From the NCBI GenBank assembly GCA_017935245.1, contig JAGBHZ010000004.1, positions 1-64,000 on the forward strand: a DNA stretch of 64,000 nt. Reading direction: 5' to 3'. The notes under the pieces are model-generated. The model saw only the letters and a program-made list of their open reading frames with translations. It searched no databases and was not told where the DNA came from. Shown here piece after piece: positions 25,901 to 34,512 of this stretch. Origin of the DNA: Alphaproteobacteria bacterium (lineage in GTDB: Bacteria; Pseudomonadota; Alphaproteobacteria; Rs-D84). The position numbers and the translations under genes were made by a program. The stretch's first letter is position 1. Each line of letters starts with the position of its first letter.

Positions 25901-26285
25901 TACAGTTCGCATATATGGCATTTTCTGTCAGGGTTTTCTGGCAAAAAGAGTTTATTGTAAATATTGGTGCATCATCAATTTTTTCAAGTTCTTGGTCTAT
26001 TTTTGCCTTGTAACACAATGAACGCTCATCATTTTGACCGTTTAAAGCATCTGAGATTTCATTTAATTTCTTGCGGATTCTGTCGCGTAATTCACCGGTG
26101 GCCTTTTTCGTGTATGTAACGATTAGGATGTTAGACAGGCTGTAATCTGTGTTTTCTAACAACCACGGAACAACCAGTTCGGTAATTGTATATGTTTTGC
26201 CGGTGCCGGCGGATGCCTCTATGACCGTGTCCGTGGAACAATTAAAATCTTTGATACTGTGTATTTTTCTGATGTTATCTGACAT
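22974..26285 (-). CDS. recB: Exodeoxyribonuclease V beta subunit (RecB helicase-nuclease)
   Basis: A 1103-residue 3'-to-5' UvrD-like helicase with a C-terminal nuclease. Walker A VIEASAGTGKTYTI (about residue 20) has the RecB-specific EASAGTGKT form. Other motifs are IIDEFQDTNKIQW, VGDNKQSIYSFQGAD, STIHAAKGLEFPV and RYVAITRAS. The nuclease centre reads GFIDLLF then YSILDWKSD, keeping the Asp and Asp-x-Lys residues of the RecB nuclease family. It is slightly shorter than the E. coli protein (1180). It lies 3 bases after recC and overlaps recD by 8 bases. AddA is the main alternative, but the flanking recC- and recD-like genes argue for RecB. Confidence 0.92.
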   Translation of the reverse strand: MSDNIRKIHSIKDFNCSTDTVIEASAGTGKTYTITELVVPWLLENTDYSLSNILIVTYTKKATGELRDRIRKKLNEISDALNGQNDERSLCYKAKIDQELEKIDDAPIFTINSFCQKTLTENAIYANCTQNMTLIDEGAELNTFIGKYLRDTLIKNEAPVFMYLYNTPQPFLSAMTSAIKKYYLNGAHENPDIISLDKLTPAEEQGYKKATEIIKMLPTISDVAELGRQKKEIKPEALRRWFVIKHITEIYQAWQLEKTNKNQQTYGDMIKIVHDAITEKSSKLLDVLKDKYKYAIIDEFQDTNKIQWNIFKKIFTTDADHHITIVGDNKQSIYSFQGADPAVYEVAKTEIRNNTKRNVAVWELNENYRSSEPMINAINVLAKDKIVVGDIADSYQDSTFPEPKNPIMPAKLNGNVTQPVHIILHEKQSPDEQKYITVEDTIVSKIIEYCTPDNFGQTPLQIWHKDKNAYCNATFGDFTVLVRNRDDAAGLIEKMTHAQIPFMWYKDASLFMSKESADWVALLSAITAPDFNASNRNILRRALQTAFFDISICDINNDKYNNILCPERQMLLKWHNLAETKHYAKLINSIIEESKISERLASYDKIQSLTKYIQVGNFILDYIVSKHASIATVTQVLNQRKHKKTNDEDGQLVEKSTDNDTVKISTIHAAKGLEFPVTVYLMCAESAHKTYVHVKHKCDDSGKDTVHLHISEKQEPERSDIDALRYVAITRASSMMMMIWSGCPNIDQYSAMPDLFALVKSDATYNCAAAILQKNDVVGTDSAPDVPGTIPMSSKRLYKHSYTSLSHHKNDTGEDMNILITEKTQRIDKEDDSGATGDFSTYRYDCDCGVAIRDGIYDANNIIDVSSDLYGKQYGTIIHEIFERIDFNVFEKSDNASRKNYLKPIIEKCCKKHMFDCKNSEIISYIINTMSAKIPEIIGNHPTGNKFCLSSLTNQDRKPEIEFDFGFYPDNKDVLKNYCNGFIDLLFVREIDGRRVYSILDWKSDLFKSDKDYANYESLKSHTDERYAIQRVLYSYCLIKWLAQFYPEQSESDIFNNHFGGIYYVYVRGCNSGTGNGIYAHTWADYDRLENAFKEVIKGIYNG

Positions 26286-26288
26286 AAT

Positions 26289-29200
26289 TTATTCCTTGGT
26301 TTCTGGGACAGATATCAATTTATCGTGTTCGTTCAGGGCCGCTTTGAATTCCTGGTAAAAATTATCTGCGGAAAACCCCAGGTCTGTATCCGGATCCAAT
26401 AAATCCTTGTTCGATATAGCAGACGGAATGAACGGATTATTAAAATAGCCCCTTTTAAGTTCGTCAAGTGATGAAACCTGTTTAATATTCCGTTCAAAGA
26501 AAGGTATGTATTTTCTATTATTTTCTATAAACGCAGATCTGTATATTTGATTCAATTTATCTTCGGCGATTTGCTTGGTCATGTTTGATATTTTTACCGC
26601 CAGCGCGGGGATTCCCCTATCGTTACTGATTATATGTGCCCTATATTTATGGTCGGGCACGGCAATTTGTGCAATTAGCGCATACAGTTCATGTTGATGT
26701 TTGGGTACTGAATTTAAACTGTTCACATATAAAAACACATCATTTTCTGTGTATGCGCACATAAAAATATCACCGCGCAAATCATACGATTTGCCATCAC
26801 ATCTTAGGCGAACGTTTATCGGATAGTTTGGTTTTATATCAATGTTGCAATCCCGAATTGCCAAGGCGATTCCAGCCCTGAATAACGCGATATGTCCTTC
26901 AATCTCTTGTTTAACGGCTTCGTATTCTTTTTTGTCAAACGGTTCGTTGGGTAACAAATCCCGAAAATCATCCATGCGCGGACGTTCGTCATCCAACAGG
27001 GGTTTAATTAAACGTCTTTGCAAGTTGTATTTTTCCAATGGTCCCAATTTTACATCTTCTAGTTCTTGGCATGATGTATCTTCTTCTTCGAAACCAAAAA
27101 CACGATTGGTATAGCATTTCAACGGATTTTCAATAAAATATCGAAATTCTGTTAATCTTACAACATCTGGCAAATCTGTTGCCGTGGGATTTTCGGGCGC
27201 CACATGTGGATGCGCCGGGGACGGGGTCGTGTCATTTAAATTTATATAGACTTTTTTGTTCATGCGTTCGCGCGGCGTGTATAATTGGTCCCAATCACGT
27301 TTTTCATCAATCCCAACAGATTCCACCGCAACCCCGGCGTGGCGCGTCAAAATGTCCAGTGCACACGATGGATAAAAAGTATTATCTGTTTGCAAATCTT
27401 TGTTAACAAAACTGATATGTAATTCATCCGTGGTTCCCATAAACTGACACAAAAAGGCGTTTTTATTCTTTGATGGCACATCATCATCACCAATCTGCAC
27501 CAGGTGCGAACGCCGATCCAATGCAATCTTGTTATTTGTACCCGGAAATTCATCAGAACCCATACCAATTAAAAACACATATTTAGCCGGCAAAATACGG
27601 TTCGCCAACAATGACGTAAATGTTACACCACGCGTAAATACCGTTCCGGTATTAAATTTAACATTGGATGCAATATCTATTAAAGACAGCAACACATATT
27701 CCAATGGCATGGCAATCGTATTAAGTTTATATTGTTCCAATTTACGATTAATTTTGTCCAGGATGTATTTTTCTTTGGACACATTTTTGTTATCGCATTC
27801 GCTTAACGCAACCAGTTCATTGATAAACGTCTGGATATATTCAATGTCCACGCTTTCCAAAACGCGTTTGTGTTGAAACCGCCTAACCCATTTGTTTTTA
27901 ACATCATCAAATATTTTCACAAACTTTGTCAGCCAATCATTATCAGTGTCTTCGGTATTAAAGTCAGAAAATGGCATAACACGCCCGGATGAAAAATAAA
28001 TTGGTTTATCCGTCAATTTTGCAATCAACAACCGATTAACTGCACTTTCCCAGTCATCAAAACTGTTACCGGCGGCGTCTGTGCCGTGGGCACGAAATAC
28101 GCGCATATTTTTAATCCAGGATTGAAAAACATTGGACACGTCATTATCAGTAATTTTGTATCGATTTTGAATCAAAGTGTTCTTGGTAAAACTAAAGAAA
28201 TCCTTGCGACTAAAACCATTGTTATGCAATATCAAATACAATGTTTGCAGTACATCTAAAACAGCCGAATTTTTCCCACTGTAATCAACAATACTAAATG
28301 GAACAAATGGATAATCGGGGTCCGTTTCATCAATTTGATTAAACACGGTTGTAATAACAGACTTGTACCGGTCAATATCAGGCGCCAGAACCAATATATC
28401 TTTTAAATTTGCGTTTTTTTCTTTTAATAATTTGCAAATTGATGAATGCACTATTTCTATTTCTTTGATTTTGGATGGAACACCAATAATCGTCAAAGAT
28501 TCGTCGTTAATCAATCTTAGTTTTTCAGCATCTATTTTTTCATCATTGGCCATGGCATTTTGTATTCGCCCCAGCATCGTATTATTTTCATTTAGTGCCA
28601 ATATATTGTGTGTCTGGTTGTTCGCATCAAACAATTCATGATTTTTTTGACCAAATTGCGCAAAATGCTTCAACAACAGGTTTTCGGATGCACATGGTTT
28701 TGGAACCTGCAAATAAACACAGACATTAAACGTGTTGGACAATTCCTTTAACAAACGTCTGTATGTTTGTCCCATACCCGAAAAACCGAACACAAAAATA
28801 TTTTGGTTTTCCAATGAGTTAAAGACTATTTTGCCGTCGTTTTCGCATCTGTTTTTTTCAGCCAATTCGGGACATGTGTAATAATGGACATCATTAATTA
28901 TGATACCGTCGTTTATAATTTCATTATATAAATCTTTTTGCCAATCGGTGCCTGGTACCGCCACATCAATATTTTCACGGGTCGCTTCATATTCTATAAA
29001 TAATTTAGATAAATCATTGGCAAATTCAAACAGATGTTTGTAATCGATATCATCCATATTCCCATTAAAATTCAGATATTTTTCGATATTGTCGTTGCCC
29101 TTTATTTTTTCTAGGTAGCATTGTCCATCGGGCCGCGACAGAAGTTTTTGCATAATAACATCACGCAATAAATCCGGCGACAAAAGGGCCTGGGGGGCGT

Positions 29201-29423
29201 CTGTCTTCATCAAATCAAACAAAAATGATTCCAGGCGTGCCGTGCGCAAATTCATTGGAACGCCACGATTTTCCAGGACATGCAATTTGAACCACTGTTC
29301 TGTTTTTGAATCTGTAAAAACAATGACGGGCGAAACAAAAGGATCGGTCCAACAATCCCTGATTTTTTGTAACATATCATCCGCCAATGCACGTGGCGAC
29401 AAAGATGTAATAATATTTAACAT
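26289..29423 (-). CDS. recC: Exodeoxyribonuclease V gamma subunit (RecC)
   Basis: A 1044-residue RecC-like protein, the subunit that grips the DNA fork and reads Chi in E. coli. The N-terminus contains VIVFTDSKTEQWFKLHVLENRG, matching the RecC helicase-like domain that lacks Walker residues; no GxGKT is present. FVFGFSGMG and VYLQVP (about residues 210-240) and FLIGMGSDEFPG (about 615) are family landmarks. The C-terminal fold is the inactive nuclease-like domain. AAGGGGTGA precedes the ATG. It is the first gene of the operon with its own promoter at 29480-29452. Chi-binding residues cannot be judged, so the local Chi sequence is unknown. Confidence 0.88.
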   Translation of the reverse strand: MLNIITSLSPRALADDMLQKIRDCWTDPFVSPVIVFTDSKTEQWFKLHVLENRGVPMNLRTARLESFLFDLMKTDAPQALLSPDLLRDVIMQKLLSRPDGQCYLEKIKGNDNIEKYLNFNGNMDDIDYKHLFEFANDLSKLFIEYEATRENIDVAVPGTDWQKDLYNEIINDGIIINDVHYYTCPELAEKNRCENDGKIVFNSLENQNIFVFGFSGMGQTYRRLLKELSNTFNVCVYLQVPKPCASENLLLKHFAQFGQKNHELFDANNQTHNILALNENNTMLGRIQNAMANDEKIDAEKLRLINDESLTIIGVPSKIKEIEIVHSSICKLLKEKNANLKDILVLAPDIDRYKSVITTVFNQIDETDPDYPFVPFSIVDYSGKNSAVLDVLQTLYLILHNNGFSRKDFFSFTKNTLIQNRYKITDNDVSNVFQSWIKNMRVFRAHGTDAAGNSFDDWESAVNRLLIAKLTDKPIYFSSGRVMPFSDFNTEDTDNDWLTKFVKIFDDVKNKWVRRFQHKRVLESVDIEYIQTFINELVALSECDNKNVSKEKYILDKINRKLEQYKLNTIAMPLEYVLLSLIDIASNVKFNTGTVFTRGVTFTSLLANRILPAKYVFLIGMGSDEFPGTNNKIALDRRSHLVQIGDDDVPSKNKNAFLCQFMGTTDELHISFVNKDLQTDNTFYPSCALDILTRHAGVAVESVGIDEKRDWDQLYTPRERMNKKVYINLNDTTPSPAHPHVAPENPTATDLPDVVRLTEFRYFIENPLKCYTNRVFGFEEEDTSCQELEDVKLGPLEKYNLQRRLIKPLLDDERPRMDDFRDLLPNEPFDKKEYEAVKQEIEGHIALFRAGIALAIRDCNIDIKPNYPINVRLRCDGKSYDLRGDIFMCAYTENDVFLYVNSLNSVPKHQHELYALIAQIAVPDHKYRAHIISNDRGIPALAVKISNMTKQIAEDKLNQIYRSAFIENNRKYIPFFERNIKQVSSLDELKRGYFNNPFIPSAISNKDLLDPDTDLGFSADNFYQEFKAALNEHDKLISVPETKE

Positions 29424-29451
29424 ATTTCACCCCTTGGACACACCTTTTAGG

Positions 29452-29480
29452 ATTATAAGTCTGCATATCCCACTTTTCAA
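29452..29480 (-). promoter_or_regulatory. recCBD promoter
   Basis: On the minus strand TTGAAA (29480-29475), a 17-base spacer and consensus TATAAT (29457-29452), 28 bases before the recC ATG. It separates recCBD transcription from the upstream AAA+ gene. Confidence 0.7.
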
Positions 29481-29532
29481 TATAAAAACCCCAATTTTTG
29501 CGCAATAAATCATATGACAGACCGGGGGGATA

Positions 29533-29739
29533 TTATTCCCCCGGGCACGCCTTGGTTGATTTAACCGTATTTGACCAAAGCCACAAAATACTTAATATAA
29601 ACCCAGAAAAATTCAGGATAAAATCCAGGCCTGACATATAATATTCCATACATGCCGCACCATAAAGATAGACCGCCGAAGAAAACGAAAGCAGCCATAC
29701 ACCAATAAATATCATTGTTTTTATTATCATATTTGTCAT
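29533..29739 (-). CDS. Small membrane protein
   Basis: A 68-residue protein with two hydrophobic helices (about residues 4-24 and 33-52) and a short tail (VKSTKACPGE). No family is recognised. The start at 29739 has AGGAGGAACC upstream, a strong site, and 22 bases separate it from the stop of the tandem AAA+ ATPase gene, so both are likely in one transcript. Small membrane partners are frequent next to ATPase systems, but a functional link is only inferred from position. Confidence 0.65.
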   Translation of the reverse strand: MTNMIIKTMIFIGVWLLSFSSAVYLYGAACMEYYMSGLDFILNFSGFILSILWLWSNTVKSTKACPGE

Positions 29740-29761
29740 ATCGGGTTCCTCCTTTTTTTTG

Positions 29762-31831
29762 TTAAAAACCAATTTTTGCCTTATTTTTTTGTATTTTTTT
29801 AACCTGTTGTTCTTGGCGTAATCTGGCCAACAGTTCCGATTTATCTGTGATATCCATCAGGTCGGCCTGTCTTTTAACCACGGCAAAATCACCAGGGGCC
29901 AAATTTAATAAATCAGAAACTTCATCGGCACAAACCGTCTGGCCAAAGAAATCTTGAAACGCCATTACAACCTGGGGCGGGGTTAGGAAATCATATTTCA
30001 CCTTGAACGAGAATCTGCGCAATGCCGCACGGTCTATGTTATCCATCAAATTTGTTGTACAGATAAACGGGTATTCGGCGGATTCCATCTGGGTCAACAT
30101 TTCGTTAACACTGCTGACCTGCCATGATTGTTTGGCGTTGATACGATCCATCAGGAAACTGTCCGCTTCGTCAAATACCAGAATTGCTTTTTTATCGTGC
30201 GCCTCTTGAAAGGCACGGGCAATATTTCGTTCCGTTTGACCAACATAGGAACCATTAATATCACTGGCACGTTTTTTTATTATATTCATCCCCAATAAAT
30301 CCGCCAAATATTCACAAAATGCGGTTTTGCCCGTGCCGGGCGCACCATACAGGCACAACGAAAAGTTTTTCAGATTTTTTACACTGATTTGATGCGCTAA
30401 TTTTTCCAGATTCATATCTGTATTCAACAGGCCTGTGTTAAATTTTACACCGTCTGTTTTTTTATTCCGCGTCGATTGGCCGGTCATTGCACGCATCAAA
30501 TTATCAATCGTATAATCTATGATATGACAATCGTTCATGATTTTGGCATTTTTTACCGCGGTATCAATTACAGATAGCGGAACCGCATATTTCGATACAA
30601 TTCGACGTAATTCTGTATCAGAGATTTCAAGGTCATATTTTTCAAATATCCGACGCCATGTGTTGATTTTTGCACGCTCGTCGGGGTCGGTCATTTCCAG
30701 CGCCATGGTAAATCTGCGAACATATGCACGGTCCATATCTTCGATATTATTTGTTATCCATATCACGGGACGTTTATTATTTTCCAGGATGCGATTTATG
30801 TATAACTTGCTGGGGGTGTTGCGACTGTACGGTGATAAACAGAATACATCTTCGGCTTCGTCAAACAAGATAACGGAATCATTGTCTTTGTTCAGCACCG
30901 TTTGCAGATGTGCCAGATTGGACAGGCGCGCATCTTTGTCTTCTTGGTTTTCGGCGGTTGTGTATAAATTCAACCCCAGTTTATCACATATAGTTTTGGC
31001 AATTTCTGTTTTGCCGGTTCCGGGACGACCATACAATAATATATTTACACCCGCCTGGGTTTTAGCAACGCCACCCGACAAAATATCTGAAATTTTATCA
31101 AAGTCATCGGCCATATAATCAAAATTTTCGCGTTTCAAATTTGCAGACAATGGACACCCAATCAGGACATCACGAACATCCTTGCATGAATTAAAATTCA
31201 TATTCAGCAAATTTAAGAACATTGGACTGAACGCATTATCACCATAGCGATGTTTTATTATACCCGCTTCGACCAGTGCACCGTTCGGCGACATTATCTC
31301 TTTGACGCGTTCGGCGGGAATTTTACACACCGCGGATACAAAATCACTGTTAATGTCATCCATAAAATCATTGTTGATTCCATCGTTAAACGCAGTCAGC
31401 AATCGACGTATCGTCGTATTCTTCTTCATATAAATCCAGAATTGTAACAGACGCCGACAATCAGATGATAAATCAAATGTATCACATATGATTGTAAAGT
31501 TCTTGTCGAAATCGGGGCATGTTATATCGATTGTGTAATCCAATTTTCTGGAATCAAAAATGCCAGAAACCTGTTCATATAATTCATCTTTGGCCAAAAT
31601 ACTGTTGCGATACAATTTACCGTTCAACAGGTTGACAACAAATTCCACTTTGTCGGTGGATGTTACGCGACCTTCGCCACTGTTCAGTAAATCACGCAAA
31701 CAGAAACCAAACAAATCCATGGAACATCTGGATAACTGATGAAAAAAGATATCAACATCTTCTGGTTCGTATTCACTGTTGGTTATATTCTTTAAATAGT
31801 GTAATGCAATTTGTCTGTCTTTTACGTTCAT
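29762..31831 (-). CDS. Tandem AAA+ ATPase
   Basis: A 689-residue protein with two AAA+ modules. Module 1: Walker A GRPGTGKT (268-275), Walker B ILFDEAED (321-328), arginines in VRRF (about 371-373). Module 2: Walker A GAPGTGKT (496-503), Walker B LVFDEAD (551-557), ALRRF (603-607). Residues 1-230 form a helical N-terminal domain with no motif that I recognise. Module 2 resembles classic AAA proteins such as FtsH/spastin (SYVGQTERNI, the second pore-loop-like region). This suggests a hexameric remodelling machine. AAAGGGGGC precedes the ATG. It is divergent from a WYL regulator gene and upstream of a small membrane protein. No protease domain is present. Confidence 0.85.
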   Translation of the reverse strand: MNVKDRQIALHYLKNITNSEYEPEDVDIFFHQLSRCSMDLFGFCLRDLLNSGEGRVTSTDKVEFVVNLLNGKLYRNSILAKDELYEQVSGIFDSRKLDYTIDITCPDFDKNFTIICDTFDLSSDCRRLLQFWIYMKKNTTIRRLLTAFNDGINNDFMDDINSDFVSAVCKIPAERVKEIMSPNGALVEAGIIKHRYGDNAFSPMFLNLLNMNFNSCKDVRDVLIGCPLSANLKRENFDYMADDFDKISDILSGGVAKTQAGVNILLYGRPGTGKTEIAKTICDKLGLNLYTTAENQEDKDARLSNLAHLQTVLNKDNDSVILFDEAEDVFCLSPYSRNTPSKLYINRILENNKRPVIWITNNIEDMDRAYVRRFTMALEMTDPDERAKINTWRRIFEKYDLEISDTELRRIVSKYAVPLSVIDTAVKNAKIMNDCHIIDYTIDNLMRAMTGQSTRNKKTDGVKFNTGLLNTDMNLEKLAHQISVKNLKNFSLCLYGAPGTGKTAFCEYLADLLGMNIIKKRASDINGSYVGQTERNIARAFQEAHDKKAILVFDEADSFLMDRINAKQSWQVSSVNEMLTQMESAEYPFICTTNLMDNIDRAALRRFSFKVKYDFLTPPQVVMAFQDFFGQTVCADEVSDLLNLAPGDFAVVKRQADLMDITDKSELLARLRQEQQVKKIQKNKAKIGF

Positions 31832-31877
31832 ATGTGCCCCCTTTGGTCGGTCTTTATTGGGAATATAAACAACAAGT

Positions 31878-31894
31878 TGGACAAAAATGGTCCA
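31878..31894. promoter_or_regulatory. Candidate operator between the AAA+ and WYL genes
   Basis: The inverted repeat TGGAC-7-GTCCA lies between the divergent AAA+ and WYL genes and just upstream of the WYL -35 box. Its position fits autoregulation by the WYL protein, but binding is inferred only. Confidence 0.4.
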
Positions 31895-31902
31895 TTTTCC
31901 CC

Positions 31903-31930
31903 TTGTGCTTTATTTTTTTATGCATATAAT
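31903..31930 (+). promoter_or_regulatory. Promoter of the WYL regulator gene
   Basis: TTGTGC (31903-31908), a 16-base spacer and consensus TATAAT (31925-31930), 32 bases before the ATG. Confidence 0.6.
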
Positions 31931-31962
31931 TAAAATAAAACGAATAAAACCCGGGGAAACAA

Positions 31963-33027
31963 ATGCCAGAATTACGAAAAAGCCATAAAAAAACAGACAT
32001 AAAACTGGAAATTATTAACGAATTGCGCGCCCGCTCCATGACATACGATGACATCCGGGCTTTTTTATCCAGGGTGTACAGACAACACGGGAAAATACCA
32101 AAAAATTGTAAAAATCCGGCCGAATATACCGTATGCAAACGGACCGTTAACCGCGCAATTGAATCAATCCGGCAATCTTATAGAAATCAACTGGATTTTA
32201 ACAAGGCGTTCGGGGTATATAAACTGGAATTGCATGACTTTCCCGATACAATCAGCGAAACAGAAATCCAGGCGCTGGATGTTGCCATAAAAAAAATGGG
32301 AAACAATGTAAATGCACGCAAAATACTGGGGGATTTAAAGACAAAACTGACCACGCGTCTGTATCGTAAAATCCAACATACCGAACCGTTAAAAGCCGCA
32401 CGCAAAATCAACGATATCGACCAGAAAATCAATGCAAACCACGCATTTGTTGGACCACAATTGGTTGTAAACTTTGACGAAAATGTTAAGCGCATCCTGG
32501 ATTCTGCAATAAGCAGACAGCACAAGGTTTCTTTTAAATACTATAAAAACAACACAACCGTGTGTCCGTTGGGTATAATATATGGACCGAATAATGTGTA
32601 TTTGATTGCGTATGACTGCAAAGAACCAATCGTTTCGCGCGTGCCACGTCATTATATATTGTCTGAGATTTCAAATATTTCCCAAACCGGGGATTGGTTT
32701 GCGCGCGACGATGGTTTTTCAATCGAAGATTATGCAAAGTCTATGTTTGGAATATATAACGATGGAACAATATATGATGTAGAATGGTTAATCAAAGATA
32801 AACTCACAATCAGAATCGCAAAAAAATATAAATTCCATCCCACCCAAGAATTTATCAATAATCCAGAAGATGGCAGTTTGACGGTAAAAATGAAGACGGG
32901 TGGCCTGCGCGCGATAAGCGTATTTTTGGCACAATGGGGTGGAAAAATCATACCAATCGCCCCGCAAGAGTTAATTGATGAATATAAAAAACTGTTAAAA
33001 AACTGCCTGGACAGCATCAACAATTAA
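31963..33027 (+). CDS. WYL-domain transcriptional regulator
   Basis: A 354-residue regulator. Residues 15-70 form a helical N-terminal DNA-binding region (ELRARSMTYDDIRAFLSRVY). Residues about 180-260 match a WYL domain: HKVSFKYYKNN, VCPLGIIYGPNNVYLIAYD and PRHYILSEISNI. A WCX-like C-terminal domain follows (TIRIAKKYKFHPTQEF, then GGLRAISVFLAQWGGKI). WYL proteins sense nucleic acids or nucleotides and often control DNA-damage or anti-phage genes (BrxR, CapW, PafBC are named examples). It is divergent from the tandem AAA+ ATPase gene, its likely target. The gene ends at its own terminator. Confidence 0.82.
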   Translation: MPELRKSHKKTDIKLEIINELRARSMTYDDIRAFLSRVYRQHGKIPKNCKNPAEYTVCKRTVNRAIESIRQSYRNQLDFNKAFGVYKLELHDFPDTISETEIQALDVAIKKMGNNVNARKILGDLKTKLTTRLYRKIQHTEPLKAARKINDIDQKINANHAFVGPQLVVNFDENVKRILDSAISRQHKVSFKYYKNNTTVCPLGIIYGPNNVYLIAYDCKEPIVSRVPRHYILSEISNISQTGDWFARDDGFSIEDYAKSMFGIYNDGTIYDVEWLIKDKLTIRIAKKYKFHPTQEFINNPEDGSLTVKMKTGGLRAISVFLAQWGGKIIPIAPQELIDEYKKLLKNCLDSINN

Positions 33028-33029
33028 AC

Positions 33030-33052
33030 ACCCCACATATGGGGTATTTTTT
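33030..33052 (+). terminator. Rho-independent terminator of the WYL gene
   Basis: The stem ACCCCA / TGGGGT with a 4-base loop is followed by ATTTTTT. Confidence 0.8.
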
Positions 33053-33063
33053 ATTGCATATTT

Positions 33064-33092
33064 TTATTGTAAAAACACAAAATCCGTATAAT
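33064..33092 (+). promoter_or_regulatory. Glycyl-tRNA synthetase promoter
   Basis: TTATTG (33064-33069), a 17-base spacer and consensus TATAAT (33087-33092), 33 bases before the ATG. Confidence 0.55.
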
Positions 33093-33125
33093 ATATATGC
33101 GTATATAAATTTAAGGATTAAAAAC

Positions 33126-34487
33126 ATGCCAGCAAAAACAGTTAATGATATCGTTGCATTATGCAAACGCCGTGGTTTTATTTTTACAGGTTCTGAAATT
33201 TATGGCGGATTGGGGGGCGCATATGACTATGGTCCGTATGGGGTTGAATTGATGAAAAACATCCGCAATGCATGGTGGAACGCAATGATTTATTCGCGCA
33301 ATGATGTCGAAGGATTGGATGCGGCACTGATATCTAATCGACTGTTGTGGAAATATTCTGGACACGAAGCGGGCTTTTCAGACCCATTGGTCGAATGTAA
33401 AAAATGTGGCACACGTATGCGCCAAGATAAAATGAAAGACCAGACAAAATGTGATAACTGTGGTTCAACAGAAATTACAGAACCACGCGCGTATCAATTG
33501 ATGATGGGCCTGTCGATTGGGGCAACGGCCGACGGGGCAATTAACGCATACCTGCGCCCGGAAACCGCAACAACAACATATACAAACTTTAAGAACGTAT
33601 TGGATGCAAAACCACACAAATTGCCATTTGGTATCGCCCAGATTGGCAAGGCGTTCCGTAACGAAATTTCACCACGCGGATTCGTTTTCCGTATGCGTGA
33701 ATTTGAACAGGCCGAATTACAATACTTTGTGCACCCAACCCAGGACGAACAATATCATAAAATGTGGATGGAAACCCGTCTGGCATGGTGGGTGAACGAA
33801 TTGGGAATACCGGCGGAAAAATTACGTTTTATGCCACATGAAAAATTGGCACATTATGCCAAGGCCGCCGTCGATATCGAATACGAATTCCCAGATGGAT
33901 TTGACGAAGTCGAAGGTATCCATAATCGCCAGGACTTTGACCTGGGGTCGCATACCAAGGGACAAAAAGAATTTGAAATTCATGCAAATGTCCTGGAAAA
34001 CAAAGACAGTACAACTAAATTATCTTATTCAGACCCGCAGACGGGCGAAAACTTTATCCCGTATGTTATTGAAACCGCAATGGGGGTTAATCGCGCAATG
34101 CTGGCCGTCATGCTGGAAGCATATACCGAAGAAGATTTGGGTGATGGAAAATCACGCGTGGTATTGAAATTAAAACCAAAACTGGCCCCGGTTAAGGCCG
34201 CGGTTATACCATTGGCACGAAATGTTCCAGAATTGCTGGAAATCGCAACAAATATCGAAAACGATTTGCGTAAACTGGCAATTGGACGTATCGAATTGGA
34301 AAATTCGGGCAATATCGGTAAAAATTACCGTCGCCATGACGAAATTGGTACACCGGTTTGCATCACAGTCGATCACCAAACAATGGAAGATAAAACCGTT
34401 ACCCTGCGCCATCGGGACAGCATGGCCCAAGAACGCATCGCAATCCAAGACGTACCAAAACGCATACTGGAAATTGTGAACGGTTAA
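33126..34487 (+). CDS. glyS: Glycyl-tRNA synthetase, single-chain dimeric type
   Basis: A 453-residue class II synthetase that charges tRNA-Gly. The N-terminus ALCKRRGFIFTGSEIYGGLGGAYDYGPYG is the signature of the homodimeric enzyme. A zinc-like CKKCGTRMRQDKMKDQTKCDNCG insertion lies near residues 90-115. Class II motif 2 is FRNEISPRGFVFRMREFEQAE and motif 3 lies near GVNRAMLAVMLEAY. The C-terminal anticodon-binding domain follows. Most alphaproteobacteria use the alpha2-beta2 enzyme (glyQ plus glyS), so this type is notable. The start at 33126 has AAGGATT upstream; the frame is open to 33039 without support. Confidence 0.94.
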   Translation: MPAKTVNDIVALCKRRGFIFTGSEIYGGLGGAYDYGPYGVELMKNIRNAWWNAMIYSRNDVEGLDAALISNRLLWKYSGHEAGFSDPLVECKKCGTRMRQDKMKDQTKCDNCGSTEITEPRAYQLMMGLSIGATADGAINAYLRPETATTTYTNFKNVLDAKPHKLPFGIAQIGKAFRNEISPRGFVFRMREFEQAELQYFVHPTQDEQYHKMWMETRLAWWVNELGIPAEKLRFMPHEKLAHYAKAAVDIEYEFPDGFDEVEGIHNRQDFDLGSHTKGQKEFEIHANVLENKDSTTKLSYSDPQTGENFIPYVIETAMGVNRAMLAVMLEAYTEEDLGDGKSRVVLKLKPKLAPVKAAVIPLARNVPELLEIATNIENDLRKLAIGRIELENSGNIGKNYRRHDEIGTPVCITVDHQTMEDKTVTLRHRDSMAQERIAIQDVPKRILEIVNG

Positions 34488-34512
34488 AAAATGCCCCAAA
34501 CGGGGCATTTTT
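34487..34512 (+). terminator. Rho-independent terminator of glyS
   Basis: The stem AATGCCCC / GGGGCATT with loop AAAC is followed by a short T-run; it ends at the stop of the convergent small gene. Confidence 0.85.

Noticed and set aside
22974..29423. AddA/AddB helicase-nuclease pair
   Set aside because: The EASAGTGKT Walker A, the presence of a third RecD-like gene with overlapping ends and the RecC-like protein without Walker A point to RecBCD.
20853..33027. Integrative island inserted at tRNA-Ser(TGA)
   Set aside because: No integrase gene and no copy of the tRNA 3' end was found at the far side near 33 kb.
33039..33125. Extended start of the glycyl-tRNA synthetase gene
   Set aside because: This stretch contains the promoter and terminator region; the ATG at 33126 has a good ribosome-binding site and matches the family N-terminus.
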